In this document: piece after piece, positions 1-8,922 of the stretch
How positions within the stretch are numbered: the first letter of the stretch is position 1
Layout of the letters: every line of letters starts with the position of its first letter
Assembly: GCF_000337515.1 (NCBI RefSeq)
Contig: NZ_AOIQ01000006.1
Coordinates: 378,265 to 442,264 of the forward strand
Direction of reading: 5' to 3'
DNA: 64,000 nucleotides
DNA from: Halovivax asiaticus JCM 14624
GTDB taxonomy: Archaea; Halobacteriota; Halobacteria; Halobacteriales; Natrialbaceae
Notes under the pieces: model-generated
What the model was told of the DNA's origin: nothing
Database searches by the model: none
Seen by the model: only the letters and a program-made list of their open reading frames with translations
Position numbers and translations under genes: made by a program

Positions 1-1707
1 GCCGTCGGCACGTCGACGCCCGGGCGTGAGCCGATCATCGCGAGCGTCGGCGTCGGCGGGATCGGCCCACTCACCGAATCGTTGTACAGGGAGACGTTCC
101 CCCCGACGACCGGCACCGAGAGCGTCTCACACATCGAGGCCAGCCCGTCGACGATGCCGGAGAAGCCGCCGTAGACGTCGGGTTTCTCCGGGTTTCCACC
201 GTTCAGGCAGTCGACTGCTGCGATCGGACTGGCTCCCTTGGCTGCGAGGTTCGTCGCGTTCTCCAGGGCGACAGCTTTCGCGCCGGCCACCGGATCCGAC
301 GCCGTCCAGTGTGGCGCGGCACCGGCGGAGATGGCGAGGCCCACCGGTTCGTCAGGGGCGTCGCCCGCCGCGTCCGCGTCGGGCGGACTGACCTCGGGGA
401 GCGCGAGGACCGCCGAGTCGTCGCCGGGACCCAGACTCGTTCGAACGCCGACCTCGTGATCGTACTGCCGATAGATCCACCGTTTCGACGCGGTGTTGGG
501 GCTCGCGACGACGGCCTCGAACGCCTCTGTGAGGTCCGGAGCGGGATCCGGCAACGAAGTGGGTGGCGTCTCCGGCGCCACTGACTCGAGGTCGTTCATC
601 GGGGCGCCTTCGCCGAGGAACTCCGCGTCGACGTCCACGACGGTCTCTCGCTCGCCTGCGTCGTCGGTGTACGTACAGACGTAGTTCCCCTCGGTCACCT
701 CGCCGATGACCGAACAGCCCAGATCGAACCGGTCAGCGACCTCGGCTACCCGGTCGACGTGTTCGGGGCGGATCTCGTAGCACATGCGTTCCTGGGATTC
801 GGCCAGCAGGATCTCGAGCGGCGACATGTTGGGTTCGCGCTGATGGACGCGATCCAGGTCGATCGCTGCACCGAGTCCCCCCTTCGCGACGAGTTCGCTG
901 GAGGCGCCGCCGAGACCCGCCGCACCCAGGTCGCGGGCGGATTCGACGAGGTCCTCGTCGACGAGGACCTCGTTCGCCTCGATGAGGAGCTTCTCGGCGT
1001 AGGGGTCGCCGACCTGGACGGCCGGGCGATCTTCGGTCTCTGCGTCCTCGTCCAGATCTTCGCTCGCGAAACTGGCGCCCCCGAGTCCGTCGCGCCCGGT
1101 CGCGTTACCGACGAGCACGAGCTTGTTACCGGGTCTCTGTGCCACGGCCGTGATCAGGTTTTCCGGCGGGAGGCGGCCGACGCAGGCGACGTTGACCAGC
1201 GGGTTACCCTCGTAGTCGGGGTGAAAGTCGGCGCTGCCGGTGACCGTCGGGACGCCGATGCAGTTGCCGTAGTGACTGATACCCTCGACGACGCCGTCCA
1301 TGAGGTACTTCGAGTGTTCGTCCTCGAACGAGCCGAAGTAGAGGCTGTCGGCGAGTGCGATGGGATAGGCGCCCATCGAGAGCGTGTCCCGAACGATGCC
1401 GCCGACCCCGGTCGCCGCACCGTCGAACGGGTCGACGTACGAGGGGTGATTGTGACTCTCGACCCCCAGCGTGAGATACAGATCGTCACTCTCGTCGGCC
1501 GTCGGCACCTCGACGACCGCCGCGTCGTCTCCCGGGCCGACCACGACCGATTCGCCTTCGCTCTCGAACGCCGACAACAGTGGCCGGGACGAGCGGTACG
1601 CACAGTGTTCGCTCCAGAGGTTTTCGAACAGCGCGGACTCCGCCGCCGTGGGCTCGCGCCCAAGCGCGTCGACGATGAGTTCGCGATCGGACTCGGGAAG
1701 ACTCATT
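1..1707 (-). CDS. purL: Phosphoribosylformylglycinamidine synthase subunit PurL, 3' end beyond the window edge
   Basis: PurL is the large synthetase subunit of purine synthesis. It converts FGAR to FGAM with ATP and ammonia supplied by PurQ, with PurS as partner. The visible 569 codons start at ATG 1707 and read off the left edge, so the C-terminal part (families usually exceed 700 residues) is missing. Seen in translation: SEHCAY at residues 32-37, the ATP/Mg motif [10 protein letters not shown] near 56-65, and VESHNHPS near 82-89. Further on come [11 protein letters not shown] and [13 protein letters not shown]. All are typical of the PurM/PurL fold. A TATA-like element 26 bp upstream of the ATG suggests a leaderless transcript. 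No purS or purQ is visible in the window. The identification is firm; only the 3' end is unknown. Confidence 0.95.
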
Positions 1708-1730
1708 ACCCGAGTGGTGCGAGTGACGGA

Positions 1731-1736
1731 GTAAAG
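1731..1736 (-). promoter_or_regulatory. TATA-like element of purL
   Basis: TTTACT on the minus strand, centred about 26 bp upstream of the purL ATG. This is the spacing expected for a leaderless haloarchaeal transcript. Confidence 0.45.
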
Positions 1737-1790
1737 GGGTTTCTAAACGCCGGTCGGCCATCCCACCACCGCGGCGCTCGAAGCTGGCAT

Positions 1791-1842
1791 CGTTCTCAGA
1801 TCACCGGCGTACTGTCGACCCGTTCTCAGATAACGGACGTAC
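1791..1842. repeat. Pair of 22-bp direct repeats upstream of purL
   Basis: Copies at 1791-1812 and 1821-1842 match at 19 of 22 positions. Both begin CGTTCTCAGAT and end CGTAC. Start-to-start spacing is 30 bp, about three helical turns. They lie about 85-135 bp upstream of the purL start, in the divergent promoter region. They could be paired regulator sites, which is an inference. Confidence 0.5.
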
Positions 1843-1985
1843 GGGCACCCTTCTCGAGAGACCACGCTCGAGATACCACAGGCGTCCTGGGAGTCACGAA
1901 CTGCGGCCCCGAGCGCCCGAAATTCGGCGATAACTGCCTGCACGGTGGTGTCTCCGTCGCCGACGGCGTGGCGGGCGGATCGGGG

Positions 1986-1995
1986 TACTTTTCTT
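1986..1995 (+). promoter_or_regulatory. TATA-like element of the PHP gene
   Basis: TACTTTTCTT lies about 27 bp upstream of GTG 2017. This supports the GTG as a leaderless start rather than the upstream GTG at 1945, which lies ahead of the promoter. Confidence 0.5.
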
Positions 1996-2016
1996 CGCCC
2001 GCTCGAAAGGGCAGGT

Positions 2017-2703
2017 GTGCAGACGGTCGAGCTCCACACCCACTCGTCGCGCTCGTACGACGGTCGCGATCCGGTGGAACTCATTCTCGAACAGGCCGCA
2101 GCGATCGGCCTCGACGCCATCGCGATCACGGACCACGACGAGATCGACGCCAGCCTCGAAGCCGTCGAGCTCGCCCCGGAGTACGGACTCGTCGCCATTC
2201 CGGGCATCGAGATTTCGAGCAAAGCGGGCCACGTCCTCGGGATCGGCATCGAGCGCGCCGTGCCACCCGGCCTCTCGTTCGGCGAGACGCTCGACCGCAT
2301 CCACGACCGCGGCGGGATCGCCGTCGTTCCGCACCCCTATCAGGAGTCGCGCCACGGCGTCATGGCCCGGATCACGCGCGACGAACTCGCCGCGGCAGAC
2401 GCGATCGAAGTGTACAACTCGCGACTGCTCACCGGTCGGGCGAACCGGCAGGCCGAGCGCTTCGCTATCGAACGCGGCCTCCCGATGACAGCCGGGAGCG
2501 ACGCCCACATCAGCGAGATGGTCGGCCAGGCGGTCACGCACGTCGACGCCGACGAACACTCGGCCGAGGCGATCGTGGAGGCGATCGCCGACGGTCGAAC
2601 CGCCGTCGAGGGCAAGCGCACCCCCTGGCGGATCAGCTTTCAGCAGGCTGCGGGGGCGGTCAAACGCCGAATCATCGCGATGCTCACGCAGCTCGGTCCA
2701 TGA
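2017..2703 (+). CDS. PHP-domain metal-dependent phosphoesterase
   Basis: This is a PHP-superfamily hydrolase that probably cleaves a small phosphorylated substrate with two or three bound metals. The 228-residue product carries HTHSSRSYDG at residues 7-16, ITDHDEID near 38-44, GIEISS near 63-68, PHPYQES near 105-111 and a late GSDAH. These are the usual histidine and aspartate metal ligands. GTG 2017 was chosen because the TATA element sits 27 bp upstream and the conserved domain begins at once. A longer in-frame start at 1945 would add 24 unconserved residues. The stop overlaps the ATG of the next gene (ATGA at 2700), so the two are translationally coupled. The substrate cannot be read from sequence. 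Confidence 0.85.
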   Translation: MQTVELHTHSSRSYDGRDPVELILEQAAAIGLDAIAITDHDEIDASLEAVELAPEYGLVAIPGIEISSKAGHVLGIGIERAVPPGLSFGETLDRIHDRGGIAVVPHPYQESRHGVMARITRDELAAADAIEVYNSRLLTGRANRQAERFAIERGLPMTAGSDAHISEMVGQAVTHVDADEHSAEAIVEAIADGRTAVEGKRTPWRISFQQAAGAVKRRIIAMLTQLGP

Positions 2704-3872
2704 CGGGCCCGACCGACCTCACGTTCGGCTCCGACCACGGGACGTCACAGGTCGTCCGACGGGCCATCGAAACCGGCGAGGCGCTCCCGGGAACCGGCGG
2801 CTTCGCCGGCGTCGTCGACGGGCGACTCGTCCGCGACGTGCTCGGTCGGGTACCTCTCTTCGTCGAGTCGAGTGCAGTCGAGCCCGACGACACGAGCGAC
2901 GCGGGCGACCGTGCGTGGCACCTGTCCAAGCACCCCGTCGAACAGGCCGACTGGAGTCACCGTCCGGCCTCGCTCTCGGAACCGGTCTCCGTCCCGGCCG
3001 GCACCGTGGACGGGCGACCGACCTGGTCGCTTCCCGATCCCGACCCTGCCACCGACGCCGATCGGGTCCTAATGGAGCTCGACTGCGCCATCCGGCAGCG
3101 AACGCGCGAACACAGTGGCGAAAACGTGGGCGTGGCGTTCTCCGGCGGCGTCGACTCCGCACTGCTGGCCGCACACGTCGACGCGCCACTGTACGTCGTC
3201 GGCTTCCCCGACAGCCACGACATCGAGGCGGCCGAAGCCGCAGCCGAGGCACTCGGTCGCACCGACGACCTCCACGTGACCGAGCTCACGCTCGACGACG
3301 TCGAACGGGCGGTCCCCACGGTCGCAGCCGCGATCGGACGCACGAACGCGATGGACGTCTCGATCGCGACGGCCGTCTACCTCGTCGCCAGCGCCGCCGC
3401 GGCCGAGGGCGTCGAGTCGCTCGTACTCGGTCAGGGCGCAGACGAGCTGTTCGGCGGCTACGAGAAAGTACACCGACTCGACCATCGCGTCGAGGCGAAC
3501 ACGGTGGCCGGGGCCGTCCGCGAACTGCTCGCGTCGCTCCCCGACCAGTTGGCCCGTGACGTCCTCGCTGTGGGTGCCGCGGGCGTCGAGCCGGTCGTCC
3601 CGTACCTCACAGACGAGGTCGTCGGCCCAGCACTCTCCATGCCGACGGAACTGTACGGCACGGAATCCGCCAGAAAGCAGGCACTCAGGCGGCTCGCTCG
3701 CGAGCAGCTTCCCGAGTCGATCGCCACCCGCGAGAAGAAGGCTTTCCAGTACGGCAGCCTCGTCTCACGAGAACTCGACCGACTCGCCCGCCAGGCCGGA
3801 TTCAAGCGACGAATGGACGACCACGTCGGGCAGTACATCGACTCGCGACTCGACGGCACCAGTGAGGACTAG
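2700..3872 (+). CDS. Asparagine-synthase-like PP-loop ATPase with a degenerate N-terminal glutaminase domain
   Basis: This 390-residue protein has the C-terminal synthetase domain of asparagine synthetase. It shows the PP-loop FSGGVDSALL at 147-156 and LGQGADELFGGY near 242-253. Such domains adenylate a carboxylate and amidate it. The first 110 residues look like a shrunken class II amidotransferase fold (GFAGVVDGRLVRDVLGRVPL near 34-53). They lack the catalytic Cys after the initiator Met, since the protein begins MTGPTD. Glutamine hydrolysis is therefore unlikely, and ammonia or a different chemistry is expected. It overlaps the PHP gene by ATGA. An asparagine synthetase proper should be longer (about 500-600 residues), so I do not call it asnB. 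Confidence 0.8.
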   Translation: MTGPTDLTFGSDHGTSQVVRRAIETGEALPGTGGFAGVVDGRLVRDVLGRVPLFVESSAVEPDDTSDAGDRAWHLSKHPVEQADWSHRPASLSEPVSVPAGTVDGRPTWSLPDPDPATDADRVLMELDCAIRQRTREHSGENVGVAFSGGVDSALLAAHVDAPLYVVGFPDSHDIEAAEAAAEALGRTDDLHVTELTLDDVERAVPTVAAAIGRTNAMDVSIATAVYLVASAAAAEGVESLVLGQGADELFGGYEKVHRLDHRVEANTVAGAVRELLASLPDQLARDVLAVGAAGVEPVVPYLTDEVVGPALSMPTELYGTESARKQALRRLAREQLPESIATREKKAFQYGSLVSRELDRLARQAGFKRRMDDHVGQYIDSRLDGTSED

Positions 3873-4019
3873 ACTGGCACTGAGACCGATTCTGACGTTC
3901 AGCCACGCCACTATAGCTGTGAATGTGTTCGCAGCAATGACCCAGTAGGGCAAACAGGTTACAGAACGAATCCAGGAAGTGAGAACGCCGAAGAGAGTGG
4001 GTGGGTGAGGGCCTGTCGA

Positions 4020-5144
4020 TCAGTCGAACACGTCGTACTCGCTCTTTACCGGGCTGGAATCAGCGTCTTCGTCGGCGTTTTCGCCCTCGCCGCGATGGTC
4101 GGCCACCCGCTGTCGGTTGATCTCGCCGATCCGGCCGAGGATCGACTCGACCGTCTCGTCGACGCGCGATTGGACCTCGCTGTCGTCGTTTTTGACGATC
4201 GGTCCGTGGCCATCGGTCTTCCCGAAGTCCGGGTGCATCGGGAAAGACCCGACGAGCGGGATCTCGTAATCCGAGAGCGTCTGTTCGACACCCTGTCGGT
4301 CACCGAGCAGCCGGTGCTCGTCACCACAGCTCGGACAGACGAACGAACTCATGTTCTCGACGACGCCGATGACCGGCGTGTCGTGTTCGTTGTACATCTC
4401 GATCCCCTTTCGAGTGTCGTCGAGTGCCATGTCCTGGGGCGTCGTGACGATAACCGTCCCCGTGACGGGCATCGCCTGCAGGAGGTTGAGCGTGGCGTCG
4501 CCCGTGCCCGGCGGCAAGTCGACGACGAGATAGTCGAGGCGGCCCCACTCGACACCCTCGAAGAATTTCATCATGAACTTGTTGACCATCGGGCCCCGGA
4601 GCATGGCCGGATCGTCGTCGTTCTCTAGCAAGAATCCGGTACTGATGACGCGAACGCCGTCGGACCGGGGCGGGACGAGTTCGTCGTCCGGGGTGACTCC
4701 CGGTTCGCTCTCGACCGGGAGGATTCGCGGGACGTTGGGGCCGTGGATGTCTGCGTCAAGCAGTCCGACCATCGCGCCACGTTTTTCGAGCCCGGCAGCG
4801 AGGTTGGCCGCGACGGTGGTCTTGCCGACGCCGCCTTTGCCCGAGGAGACGGCGATGACGTTCTTCACGCGGGGGAGCACTTCGGCGTCGAATCCGATGT
4901 CCGCCCCGACGCGCGCCCTGATATCCGGTTCGGCGCCAAGTTCCTCGATTGCGTCGCGGATGGCGGTACCGACTTGCGCTTCCGCCTCGTCGTACGGCGT
5001 GTTGAGCGCGAGTGAGACGGTCACCGTCTCGTCGTCGATCTCGATGTCGTTGATGAGGCCGAGAGAGACGACGTCGTCGCCGAGCGTGGGATCCTCGACG
5101 GTAGCTAACGCGTCGTAGACGTCTTCGGTGGTTGGTGAACTCAT
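4020..5144 (-). CDS. mrp: Mrp/NBP35-type iron-sulfur cluster carrier ATPase with N-terminal MIP18 domain
   Basis: This cytosolic P-loop ATPase carries and transfers Fe-S clusters to client proteins. The 374 residues comprise an N-terminal MIP18/DUF59 domain (about 5-90), then a ParA-like ATPase. The deviant Walker A is SSGKGGVGKTT at 100-110, the DADIHGPNVPR motif follows at 130-140, and VDLPPGTGD lies near 208-216. The bridging cluster ligands are Cys270 and Cys273 (VCPSC). The tail is acidic and unconserved. The gene is single and converges with the asparagine-synthase-like gene. The neighbouring ferredoxin module upstream on the same strand is a plausible client, which is an inference from position. 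The family call is firm. Confidence 0.93.
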   Translation of the reverse strand: MSSPTTEDVYDALATVEDPTLGDDVVSLGLINDIEIDDETVTVSLALNTPYDEAEAQVGTAIRDAIEELGAEPDIRARVGADIGFDAEVLPRVKNVIAVSSGKGGVGKTTVAANLAAGLEKRGAMVGLLDADIHGPNVPRILPVESEPGVTPDDELVPPRSDGVRVISTGFLLENDDDPAMLRGPMVNKFMMKFFEGVEWGRLDYLVVDLPPGTGDATLNLLQAMPVTGTVIVTTPQDMALDDTRKGIEMYNEHDTPVIGVVENMSSFVCPSCGDEHRLLGDRQGVEQTLSDYEIPLVGSFPMHPDFGKTDGHGPIVKNDDSEVQSRVDETVESILGRIGEINRQRVADHRGEGENADEDADSSPVKSEYDVFD

Positions 5145-5321
5145 AAAGTCGTCGTGATCGAACTAGGCCGCCACGACTCTTGTATGTTTGCTAATCGGGT
5201 GATCCGAACCGCGAGAAGGCAGTGTGCCCGAACGCACAGAGCGGACACGATAGTTCGCGAGCGCGATCGAGCGACCGGCGAGTCGAAACGCGTGCCGCTG
5301 GAAGAAAATCGGCGAGCCGGT

Positions 5322-5639
5322 TCAGCCGAGCGGCGACGGTGCGCCGCCGTAGAAGATGAGACCGATCAAGACGGTCAGGACGAGCATCCCGACCCACATG
5401 TTCGCGGTGATCCCGACGAGGTAGACGACGCCGAGGAGACCCGTCTTCTCGTCGCTCGGGTTCCCGACGAACCACGAGATGGTCATCACGTAGACCGGCA
5501 TCAAGATCAGCCCGAAGATGATCCACGTCCCCGGGCCGGAGAACCCAGTCGTACCGCTCGTCGGCTCGTAGCCGTGGTACAGCGGCAGGTTCGCCACCGC
5601 GGACGCCGTCACGTCGAATGCACCGGCGAGGAGGCTCAT
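5322..5639 (-). CDS. Small membrane protein of the NrfD redox module
   Basis: A 105-residue protein with two clear hydrophobic helices (about residues 38-58 and 68-96) separated by a short polar loop, GNPSDEKTG. Its ATG overlaps the stop of the nrfD-like gene (ATGA at 5636-5639), so it is the third cistron of the ferredoxin-NrfD operon. It is therefore probably an accessory or anchor subunit of the same membrane complex. I do not recognise a named family. The role rests entirely on coupling and membrane topology. Confidence 0.75.
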   Translation of the reverse strand: MSLLAGAFDVTASAVANLPLYHGYEPTSGTTGFSGPGTWIIFGLILMPVYVMTISWFVGNPSDEKTGLLGVVYLVGITANMWVGMLVLTVLIGLIFYGGAPSPLG

Positions 5640-6979
5640 GCTTCCACCTCCGTCGAACCGTGCTCATCGTGATCGCCACGGAGGTGCTCGATCGCGTGGA
5701 GTTCGACGATCGGAACCATTTTCGAGACGAACAGGAAGATCAGTGCGACCATCCCGATCGTGCCGAGGATCGACGCGATCTCGATCAGGCTCGGGACGTA
5801 CGAGCCGGGGACCCCGCTGTACATACTGAACTGTACGTAGAGGAATCCCTCGACGACGAACAGAACCTTCTCGATCAGCGTCGCCGTCAGTACCGCGAAC
5901 GCGGTGATGATCGCCCGCGTCTTGGTGAAGAGTTCGGGTCGAAGCGCCTGGGCGAAGATGTACATCAGACTGCCGGCCACCAGCCCCATCGAGACCATGT
6001 ACAGCGGCGCGTGAAGTTTACCGTGGGCGGCTTCGAGTGCCGCCACGCCAGGGAAGTAGACGCCGTTGATGATCGTCTGGAGCTGGAACCACAGCAGCAT
6101 CAGGCTGAAGAACCCGAGCCAGAGCAGGAGTCCGCGGAAGATGTCGCGGGTGATGATGTGGTGCCAATCGTAGGCGCGCGTGAACGCGGCAGCGGCGATG
6201 GTCACACCGCTGATCGCCGACGTGAGGGCGATCGCGAGGAACATCGGCCCCTGAATGCCGCCGTCCCAGATCGGGTAGGTCGCGAGGAGCGAGAACAGCC
6301 ACGGGATAACGCCGCCGTGGAGCAAGAGCGGAGCCATGATGATGATCGCCGCGGCGATCCACCAGACCATCCGCTCGATGATCTCGTCCTCGGCTTCCGA
6401 GTAGCCGAAGGTCAGAATCTTGTAGACGGGTTCTAAGATGTCCGGGAGGTCATCACGGAGACGGACGATGTCGTAGCGAATCGTCAGCCCGAGGTACGTC
6501 GCCGTCAGGACGAAGTACGCCGTGATGACCGTCACGTCCCACACCAGCGGTGAGTTGTGAACCGTGATGTGATAGTGGCTGATAACGCTCGTGACCATGC
6601 GGTCCGGACGCCCCATGTGGACGAGAATGTAGAATCCGGCTGCGGAGAGGCCACCGAGGGTCAGAAGTTCCGCCATCCGCGCGACCGGCATGTATCGCTC
6701 CATGCCGAGCAGTCGGACGGCTGCGGAGAGGATGATCCCGCCGTGGGCGATCCCGACCCACCAGATGAAGGCGCCGATGTAGACGCCCCAGGTGACACCG
6801 CCACCGCTGCCCCAGTCGCCGAGGCCGGTGACGACGAGGCCCTTCTGCAGCTGGTAGGCCCAGCCAACCAGGAACAGGGCGAACGCCAGTCCGGCGATGG
6901 CAACGAGAGCGACCCACTTCTTCGTCAGCGTGTTGATCGGGCGGAGGATGTCCGCCTCGGAGGGGGTTTCGGCGCTCAT
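5636..6979 (-). CDS. NrfD/PsrC-like polytopic quinone-interacting membrane subunit
   Basis: This 447-residue integral membrane protein has about ten hydrophobic helices. Family members (NrfD, PsrC, DmsC-like) exchange electrons between the quinone pool and an Fe-S subunit, sometimes coupled to proton movement. The first helix spans about residues 18-36. The charged loop DEIIERMVWW precedes a helix near 200, and the tail is His/Asp/Glu-rich. The ATG follows the TAA of the ferredoxin gene with no spacer, and its own stop overlaps the next ATG, so the three genes form one tight operon. No molybdopterin catalytic subunit lies beside it. The electron donor or acceptor is unknown. Confidence 0.85.
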   Translation of the reverse strand: MSAETPSEADILRPINTLTKKWVALVAIAGLAFALFLVGWAYQLQKGLVVTGLGDWGSGGGVTWGVYIGAFIWWVGIAHGGIILSAAVRLLGMERYMPVARMAELLTLGGLSAAGFYILVHMGRPDRMVTSVISHYHITVHNSPLVWDVTVITAYFVLTATYLGLTIRYDIVRLRDDLPDILEPVYKILTFGYSEAEDEIIERMVWWIAAAIIIMAPLLLHGGVIPWLFSLLATYPIWDGGIQGPMFLAIALTSAISGVTIAAAAFTRAYDWHHIITRDIFRGLLLWLGFFSLMLLWFQLQTIINGVYFPGVAALEAAHGKLHAPLYMVSMGLVAGSLMYIFAQALRPELFTKTRAIITAFAVLTATLIEKVLFVVEGFLYVQFSMYSGVPGSYVPSLIEIASILGTIGMVALIFLFVSKMVPIVELHAIEHLRGDHDEHGSTEVEA

Positions 6980-8677
6980 TTAGAGCCCCCGGACGGTTTC
7001 TTCTTCGATCACGTCCATGCGATTGTCGACGATCGAGGCCTCCGAGCCGTCGGCGCGCTCGTACGTATAGGCTGCGTACGACGTCACAGCTTTGTCCTCG
7101 GGAGTCTCTTCCGGCGGAATCTGCTCGGCGTGGGGGCCGGGTTCGTTCCCGATGTAAGTGACGTTCGGACTCGTGCCGACCTCCTCCAGGAGGTTGAATT
7201 TCGAAGCGTCCTCCCCGAAGATCGCGCGAAGGGTGCCGTAGGCGTCGTCGAACGTTTCTTCACCGAGGTTGAGCGTGCGCCTGACCTCGGTCGACTCGAA
7301 GTCGATACCGGCCGCCACGAGCGCGTCGTTGTACCCACGCGCTTCCTCGACGGCAGCCGCCATCGATCGGGTACGATTCAGGTTGTCGGAGATTTCGATG
7401 TTGTCGGCGACGATGGTGATGGCGCGAATCGTCGCGATTCGTTCGTAGCCGTTCGCCGCGAAGTAGGTTGACTGGACGTAGTCGAGGTGGAAAAGGTCAA
7501 ACGCGTCGTCGAGCGTCGACTCACCGCTCGTCCCCAGTTGCGACTCTACTTCTTCCAGCGGAGGGATCCCGTTGCTCGCCCGCACACCGGACGAAGTGTC
7601 GAAGAAGTTTTCGACAGCACGACCGAACGCGGGGTACTCGGCGTAGACACTGGGGTCGCTTCCTTCATCGTTGACGTTACCGAACTGGATCGCGCCTGGC
7701 GGACAGGCGTCCATACAGGCCGTCGTCCCGACCTTCTCCTCGCCAGCGTAGCCGTCCTGGCGACTCGGACAGAACGTACACTTGCTCATGACACCACGGG
7801 GGGACCGGCTGTCGACCGGTCGATCGCGGTAGTCGTGGATGTGATCGCCCGTCATCTCTGAGTGCTGTTCCGCGATCGCGTCCTGACTAACGTCGGGTTC
7901 GTCCCACTGGAAGTAATTGACCCCGTACGGGCAGGCAACCTGACAGTAGCGACAGCCGATGCAGACGTCGTAGTCGGTCAGGACGATGCCGTCCCGACTT
8001 CGAGTGTGGCGAGCCGTCGTCGGGCAGACCTTCTCACACGGCGCGTCGGTGCAGTGCTGACACGGCCGGACGAGATAGGGCCAGTCCTTGACGCTTGCCT
8101 CGTCGGGATTTTCTGGCGCCCCGACGGTGTCGTCTTCGTAGGCCATGACGTACATCCAGTTGACACCCTCGTCCAGGTTGTTCTCCTCACCGCACGCTTT
8201 CATGCAGGAGAGACAGCCGTCACAGACCTCGAGGTCGATCGTCATGCCCCACTGCTTTCCGGAGGTCGTCCCGCCGGAGGAGGAGGCAGCGTTCGCGTCG
8301 CGATCTCGGCCGTCGGCGAGTGCACCCACGCCGAGGGCGGCACCGCCGACGCCCATCTTCTTCATCACGTCACGTCGGCTCTGGTCGCCGTCAGCGAGCG
8401 ACGTGAGAGCGTCGACGAACCCACCCTCGTCTTCGAGGTCCTCGATCGCGCCCGCCGTCGGACGTTCGTCTTCGCCGAACTCCTCGAGTACCTGTTCGTG
8501 GTACTTTTCCTGGAACTCGGCTTCTGTCAGTTCACCAGCGACGAGTCGCTGGGCATCTTCGGCCATGGCGAGTCCGAGCTCCGTGTCGTACTCGGTATCG
8601 TCGAGCATCGACGTGAGCTCTGACTCCCACTCAGCACCGAGTGGATGGAACGATTCGTCCTCTGTATTCGTGCTCAT
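6980..8677 (-). CDS. Four-cluster ferredoxin subunit (PsrB/HybA type) with N-terminal and C-terminal extensions
   Basis: This 565-residue iron-sulfur protein relays electrons to the NrfD subunit. Four cysteine groups follow the PsrB/DmsB pattern: CDGCLSCMKAC at 152-162, CQHCTDAPCEKVCP, CIGCRYCQVACP, and CTFC paired later with CMDACPPG. A twin-arginine motif, SRRDVMKK, followed by a glycine/alanine-rich stretch sits at residues 100-122. It does not lie at the N-terminus but after about 100 acidic residues. Beyond the last cluster there are about 200 residues not found in ordinary PsrB proteins. It is the first gene of the three-gene operon. Extracytoplasmic location is suggested by the Tat motif but is uncertain because the motif is internal. 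Confidence 0.85.
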   Translation of the reverse strand: MSTNTEDESFHPLGAEWESELTSMLDDTEYDTELGLAMAEDAQRLVAGELTEAEFQEKYHEQVLEEFGEDERPTAGAIEDLEDEGGFVDALTSLADGDQSRRDVMKKMGVGGAALGVGALADGRDRDANAASSSGGTTSGKQWGMTIDLEVCDGCLSCMKACGEENNLDEGVNWMYVMAYEDDTVGAPENPDEASVKDWPYLVRPCQHCTDAPCEKVCPTTARHTRSRDGIVLTDYDVCIGCRYCQVACPYGVNYFQWDEPDVSQDAIAEQHSEMTGDHIHDYRDRPVDSRSPRGVMSKCTFCPSRQDGYAGEEKVGTTACMDACPPGAIQFGNVNDEGSDPSVYAEYPAFGRAVENFFDTSSGVRASNGIPPLEEVESQLGTSGESTLDDAFDLFHLDYVQSTYFAANGYERIATIRAITIVADNIEISDNLNRTRSMAAAVEEARGYNDALVAAGIDFESTEVRRTLNLGEETFDDAYGTLRAIFGEDASKFNLLEEVGTSPNVTYIGNEPGPHAEQIPPEETPEDKAVTSYAAYTYERADGSEASIVDNRMDVIEEETVRGL

Positions 8678-8899
8678 TGTGCCGGCCTCACTGGGCTAGG
8701 CTCGTCGTGGTGCCATTGAAAAGGTGTCGACTTCCGGGCGGCACGAGATCGGATCGACCCGATTCGGCTTCGGCGACCGCCACTGGACTTCCTGTCCCCA
8801 GTTCCCTGGTCCGAAATTGGTTCATTCCGCCTCAGTCGGTCGTCTCTATTCCCGCACATTGGTTCAGACGACCCCACTCCGTCTCGGTTAATCCTTCCC

Positions 8900-8922
8900 C
8901 CATTCCCACCGGCTGGGAATGG
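8900..8922. repeat. Perfect 9-bp inverted repeat with 5-nt loop
   Basis: Arms CCATTCCCA (8900-8908) and TGGGAATGG (8914-8922) flank CCGGC. It could be a regulator dyad for the divergent ferredoxin operon or gatC, or a hairpin in a long leader. It is about 225 bp from either start, and no poly-T follows it. Confidence 0.5.

Larger units (their letters stand above)
1708..2016. other. Divergent intergenic region between purL and the PHP gene
   Basis: This stretch of about 310 bp holds the promoters of purL (minus) and the PHP gene (plus). It also contains one pair of 22-bp imperfect direct repeats (1791-1812 and 1821-1842). I see no convincing gene or structured RNA in it. Open frames crossing it are antisense extensions with no family motif. 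Confidence 0.5.

Noticed and set aside
1791-1842. CRISPR-like repeat
   Set aside because: Only two imperfect copies and no spacers or cas genes nearby.
759-2699. Long plus-strand frame joined to the asparagine-synthase-like gene
   Set aside because: The first 647 codons are antisense to purL and out of frame with the PHP gene. The real start is ATG 2700, overlapping the PHP stop.
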